From contig VXAZ01002109.1 of assembly GCA_013399875.1 (NCBI GenBank), forward strand, positions 751,633 to 815,632: DNA of 64,000 nt. The letters run 5' to 3'. The position numbers were made by a program, and so were the translations under genes. The notes under the pieces were generated by a model, which saw nothing but the letters and a program-made list of their open reading frames with translations, was not told where the DNA came from and did no database searches. Below are positions 60,031 through 64,000 of the stretch, one piece after another; the stretch's first letter is position 1; each line of letters opens with the position of its first letter. The stretch comes from Gymnorhina tibicen (Eukaryota > Chordata > Aves > Passeriformes > Artamidae).

Positions 60031-63000
60031 TGACCACCTATTTTTCCTTCCACACTCATGACTACAGTAGTCCCAAAGACAAGTTAGAGCAGTCAGAAGA
60101 ACTGGCCCAACCAATGGAACTGATTTTTCTGTAATACAATTTCTCTCTCTCTGCTCTCCTGCTGCTAACTTGCATAGCAATAGCAATGCTGGTGTTCCCC
60201 ATATAACAAAGTGATTCTCAGGCTCTCACTGCTGTGAGAGTTTGAAGTTGGTTTTTGCAGTACTGCAGCAGCAAAAACTGGGAGGTGCTGAGGATCAGTG
60301 TAAACATTTCCAAGCCCATGGTAGACCAACCATTTATGGTATTGATATCCATACTGGCTATAATCTCTGCCCCTCTCATGGGGGTGATCCTGTACTCAAC
60401 CCACAAACATTAGCAGAAATAGACATGTGAGTTGAACAAACCTATCAGCCTACTATAATATGTAAAACTGTGCCATGTCCTGTTAGTTTCCTAGAGTAGA
60501 ACTGTTGGTGGAAAACATTTCATTTAAAAAGCTCAAAAAATAACTTTCCCAAGTATATATGGTTTTAAATGTCAAACATTTAACATGCATTTAACAATGA
60601 AGGACCTCAGTGATGAGTTTGTGAAGCTATTTTATCCACCAAAACCAGATTTTAAGATTATGTATCTGCACTGCTGAGAATTGCTGAGGCTGCAAAAGCC
60701 AGACACGTAACAGGAAACTTCATTCTTCATCCTCTTAGAGATGTTAAAAGTATGTTTATGCCCCATGGGAGAAATTGGTGACCAAGAAGGCACATCTTCA
60801 CGTGAAAGAGTGGGTTCCAGTGATTTTCTTTGACAGGGATATACAGATTTAGGTTACAAATCGGGCTGATAAGGAGATGTTATATGCAATGTGCAAGGCA
60901 GAGTTTAGTCCAGCTTAAGGGCCTAATCTTGCTTCTGTTTAACTCAGTCTCACGTTCACAAGCTAGCAGCCAGCTTCTGTTCTGGGATCACGGATAGGTT
61001 ACAAACTCTTTGACTATGTATTTCTAAAGACCCCAACAGCCCTGATCAGTGCACTGAGGATTTAAACACTGCGTAACCGAGATCACCAGCTTTACAGAGA
61101 CATGTGGTTGAGTGGAATAGAAGGTGTCCCTTATCAAAATGTCTTGTCTTTTCCTTCCATGTTGAAATGCTCACAATGCCCATTTAAGGTTACTGTTCTA
61201 GAAGCCTAAACAAATAAACAGCTGAAGAGCTTGGGAGCCAGAATTTCATCAGCAGGTTACCCTGGTTGCTTTTCAGTTGAATGATCCTACTAATGAAATG
61301 GTGGAAGTCAACAAGCTGAAGACAGGAAATCAGCCCAGCTGCCAAGAAACTCTACAAGTGACAGGCTGGAAAATGGACATGTTTAAGCTTGCCCTTTTCC
61401 ACTTGATCTCTGTTGGAATCAATGCCTTCCCAGCAACTTTCCAAAGGCAAAATACCCTATCATAGAAATTTAGAGTTTTTTCTCCTGATTGTTCAGTGAA
61501 TGACACTATGCCCTATGTACAATGCACTGTTCAAACTCTTGTCCTAAATACTAAATAAACAACTGATTTTGGGGCATTTTTATGGCATCCACTGTTGTAG
61601 CATCAAAGTACATCAGAAAGACCTACAAATTTCTTATTTTCAGCCTTCTTCTAATATGAAGATTATTTAACCACGTATTACAAAGAAGAAAGTGAGGAAT
61701 GGAGGCCCTGAGTTGCCTAGGACGTGATTTCTAAGAGCATTTGGGATTAAATAAAATGTTACTGTTTCAAAGCCGCATTTCTATTGACCATACCTGGATT
61801 TGTGAGTACTCAATACTCTGCAAGTCAGATCCAGATATCTTTTAATAAGCATTTGAAAATTAGGAGCTAAGAGTTGCTGCCTGTTTCTGAAAGCTTAACC
61901 CCTTGAAGCTAGATCTGAAACGGAATTTCAGGCTCTGTAAATAAGCATCACATGGGTGGAAGGATGAAGACCTCAGTGAAGGCTTAGGTGTCTCAGAATG
62001 GGATCTGAAATAGTCAGCAAAATGATAAGGAACGGTGTGGAGTCAGCACTCTTCACATGCCACACAAATAGGTCATCCAATGCAGACAAAGGATGAGCCT
62101 TAAAAACATGAAAAATTGGGAGGAAAATAGTCTTACAGAACCTACTCACTCTCACAGAGAAGCTACAGGGAGACCTGAGCCTTGAACCTCTTTGCCAAAG
62201 TTCCTTTTGTTAAAATTCTCTGTTACCTTTTCTTTCTGGGGACTAAATGTAATTTGCTACAATTTTTTAAGACGGTTGATAGAAGAAAAACACTTCCCTT
62301 CCCTGTCTGAATGATAAAGTAGTGGTTAATTTCAGGAAATGGACGCCTTAAGCTGCCTCCCAAGTCTGACCATGGGACTTATTATCTGAGCTGGAGATTG
62401 CTTTAGCCACAAAACTTCTGGGTACTGCCCATTTTGCACATCAGAGATGCGCACTAAAAACTCAGGGAAAGACAAAAATGACATGAATAAGGGCAAGAGA
62501 TTCTCTAGTCTAGTGACAAAAGCAGCCATCAAATAAGTGGACACGGCCTGGAATCTACTCTTTAGTTTGGCCTTTGGAGTTATCCAGTGATTGCTGTGAA
62601 ACGGTGTCTCTGGAGACTAGAGATAAGATCTTTAACCTTCTAGCTGAATGGTATTTCAGGCTTCTGACCTCTTTTGTCCTCTTTTGCTTGCTCTTCCAGC
62701 TTCTACTGGCTGGGTGCAATTCAGCCCAGACCACAGCTCTAGCATACTACCTAGCTAGCAAGGAAGGAGGTGGATAAGCCTTTAAATACTTTCCAAAGAC
62801 AGAGCTGAGTGTGCGTGCTCTTTCTCCTAGGAGAGTGCTCTATAGGAGGAGAACTATTTCCTACTCTTTGACCTTTTGAAAAGCAAGTGCTTGTATTTGT
62901 AAAGAAGAAACATGGTTTCATTGATGTGCTTTAAGCATTCGCCTCAGTGACCAACTCTCTCAGGCCTGTCAAAATCCATTTGATCTATAATTGTTAATGG

Positions 63001-63837
63001 CTACTTTCTCTATATTTGTCTCTAAGTATCTTAAGTACCGCGATCTTGTGTTATAAGAAGCAGCTACTATCGTATAACTCCCCAGCAGTCAGAGGCTGCG
63101 TCAGAATTTTCCCTGTTTGGAGCTGAAGACCTGAAGTTCCATCCTAGCTCCATTTCAGGCATTTCACATGTATCTTTTTCTTAAGAAGGTGACTTTTTCT
63201 CAGCATCGCAAAAGCTTTCCTCAGCATCTGCTTTCAGGGAGAATCAGGGGTGGAATCATATTTCCCAGAACATCGCTCAGTCACTAAAATCACAAGGCTG
63301 CTTTGCTTTTTCCGTAGTTCTACATCTCAGTCAGCGTGTGTCCTCCAGCAGCAAGCAGATGAGAGCTGAACAGTGAGACAGGAAATGGTCTCCCACTAAG
63401 CAGGTTGTTCATTGATTTTTTGTGCTGAAGTATTATTCTGTAACATTTAGACTTAGGACTCTGAGGAATATACCACCTGCACAAGGGAGATTTTACTACA
63501 GGTAAAGTATGTCAATATTAGTAAATTTAACACTGTCAGAACAATGCTCAGACCGTGAAATTTAATTGCTTGGGCTGTTACAGTTCTGGCTCAGTTTTGT
63601 CTCACACCAACTAATGCTCCCTCAAACAACTCTGAGCCACAGTCAACTTCTTGTATAGTTCAGGAGTTATGACAGAGAAAAGACCATCCCAAAAAAGAAG
63701 TTTGGATACAGCCATCATGTTACAGAGGCTGAGAACAGTTATTACAGGTGTGTCAAATACACTGAAGATCAGGATATGACTGGTCCCAGCAAATGAAGTG
63801 GAAAGTTACCGCTCGGTAAAAACATTTTCTCTGTAGC
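60031..63837. other. Noncoding, nothing recognised
   Basis: AT-rich sequence with short frames only (70 codons or fewer). If the P2RY8 first exon lies in the window it could be here or further left; no CpG island or strong promoter is visible. Confidence 0.5.
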
Positions 63838-63851
63838 CCACTAGAGGGTGC
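63838..63851 (+). promoter_or_regulatory. CTCF-like motif, one mismatch
   Basis: CCACTAGAGGGTGC, differing from the core by T for C at the GGC step. Same orientation as the stronger site at 27659. Confidence 0.35.
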
Positions 63852-64000
63852 AGACACACCCGTGCTGGCTCCAAGATTTACTTTTATGTTTCTGAGACCC
63901 GGATATTTCAGGGGTTTCTCCAGAGTATTTGAGGGAAAGAGCTGAAAGAATCACACCTTGCTGTCCTCTACAAATCCACTTTCAGCAGCAGCAGCATGTA

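Noticed and set aside
1..64000. tRNA, rRNA, CRISPR arrays or bacterial-type operons
   Set aside because: No cloverleaf B-box (GGTTCGANTCC) in a proper setting, no spaced direct-repeat array and no prokaryotic gene density; this is vertebrate nuclear DNA.

Overview
The window looks like a stretch of bird autosome (another sauropsid is possible). It is AT-rich and CpG-poor, has compact introns, and is scattered with CR1 (chicken repeat 1) LINE fragments, many still showing reading-frame remnants of the CR1 ORF2 C-terminus. Only two protein-coding genes are supported, both on the minus strand: ASMTL and P2RY8. They are also neighbours in the same order and orientation in human pseudoautosomal region 1, so the window is a piece of that conserved block. 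The species cannot be named from the sequence alone.

Layout. Positions 1-1168 are the last partial intron of ASMTL seen here and hold two CR1 copies. Positions 1169-20874 carry 12 ASMTL coding exons, all with GT/AG junctions and a continuous reading phase, giving 560 complete codons plus one base. The final part of the protein (roughly 70 residues by comparison with human) lies off the left edge. Exon 1 sits in a TATA-less CpG island at about 20520-21110. Positions 21118-35989 are intergenic: a 5'-to-5' pair of CR1 elements just upstream of the ASMTL promoter, with a 145-bp duplication and the only ambiguous base, more CR1 tails, AT-rich simple repeats and a strong CTCF-like motif at 27659. 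The P2RY8 coding sequence is a single exon, 35990-37063. An acceptor at 37131 implies at least one upstream noncoding exon, so much of 37132-64000 is probably P2RY8 intron 1 plus flank. That right half holds no convincing coding gene. It has a likely solo LTR (42281-42949, matching 5-bp target duplications), a weaker LTR-like stretch, CR1 pieces and several palindromes.

The genes do not form a pathway. ASMTL is a fusion of a Maf-type nucleotide pyrophosphatase and an O-methyltransferase-like domain. P2RY8 is a G alpha 13-coupled receptor that confines germinal-centre B cells. The most interesting signals are regulatory: two small upstream ORFs directly ahead of P2RY8 (the second ends in a TAATG overlap with the P2RY8 start), the solo LTR, and CR1 elements abutting the ASMTL promoter. 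I found no new enzyme system or multi-gene cassette.
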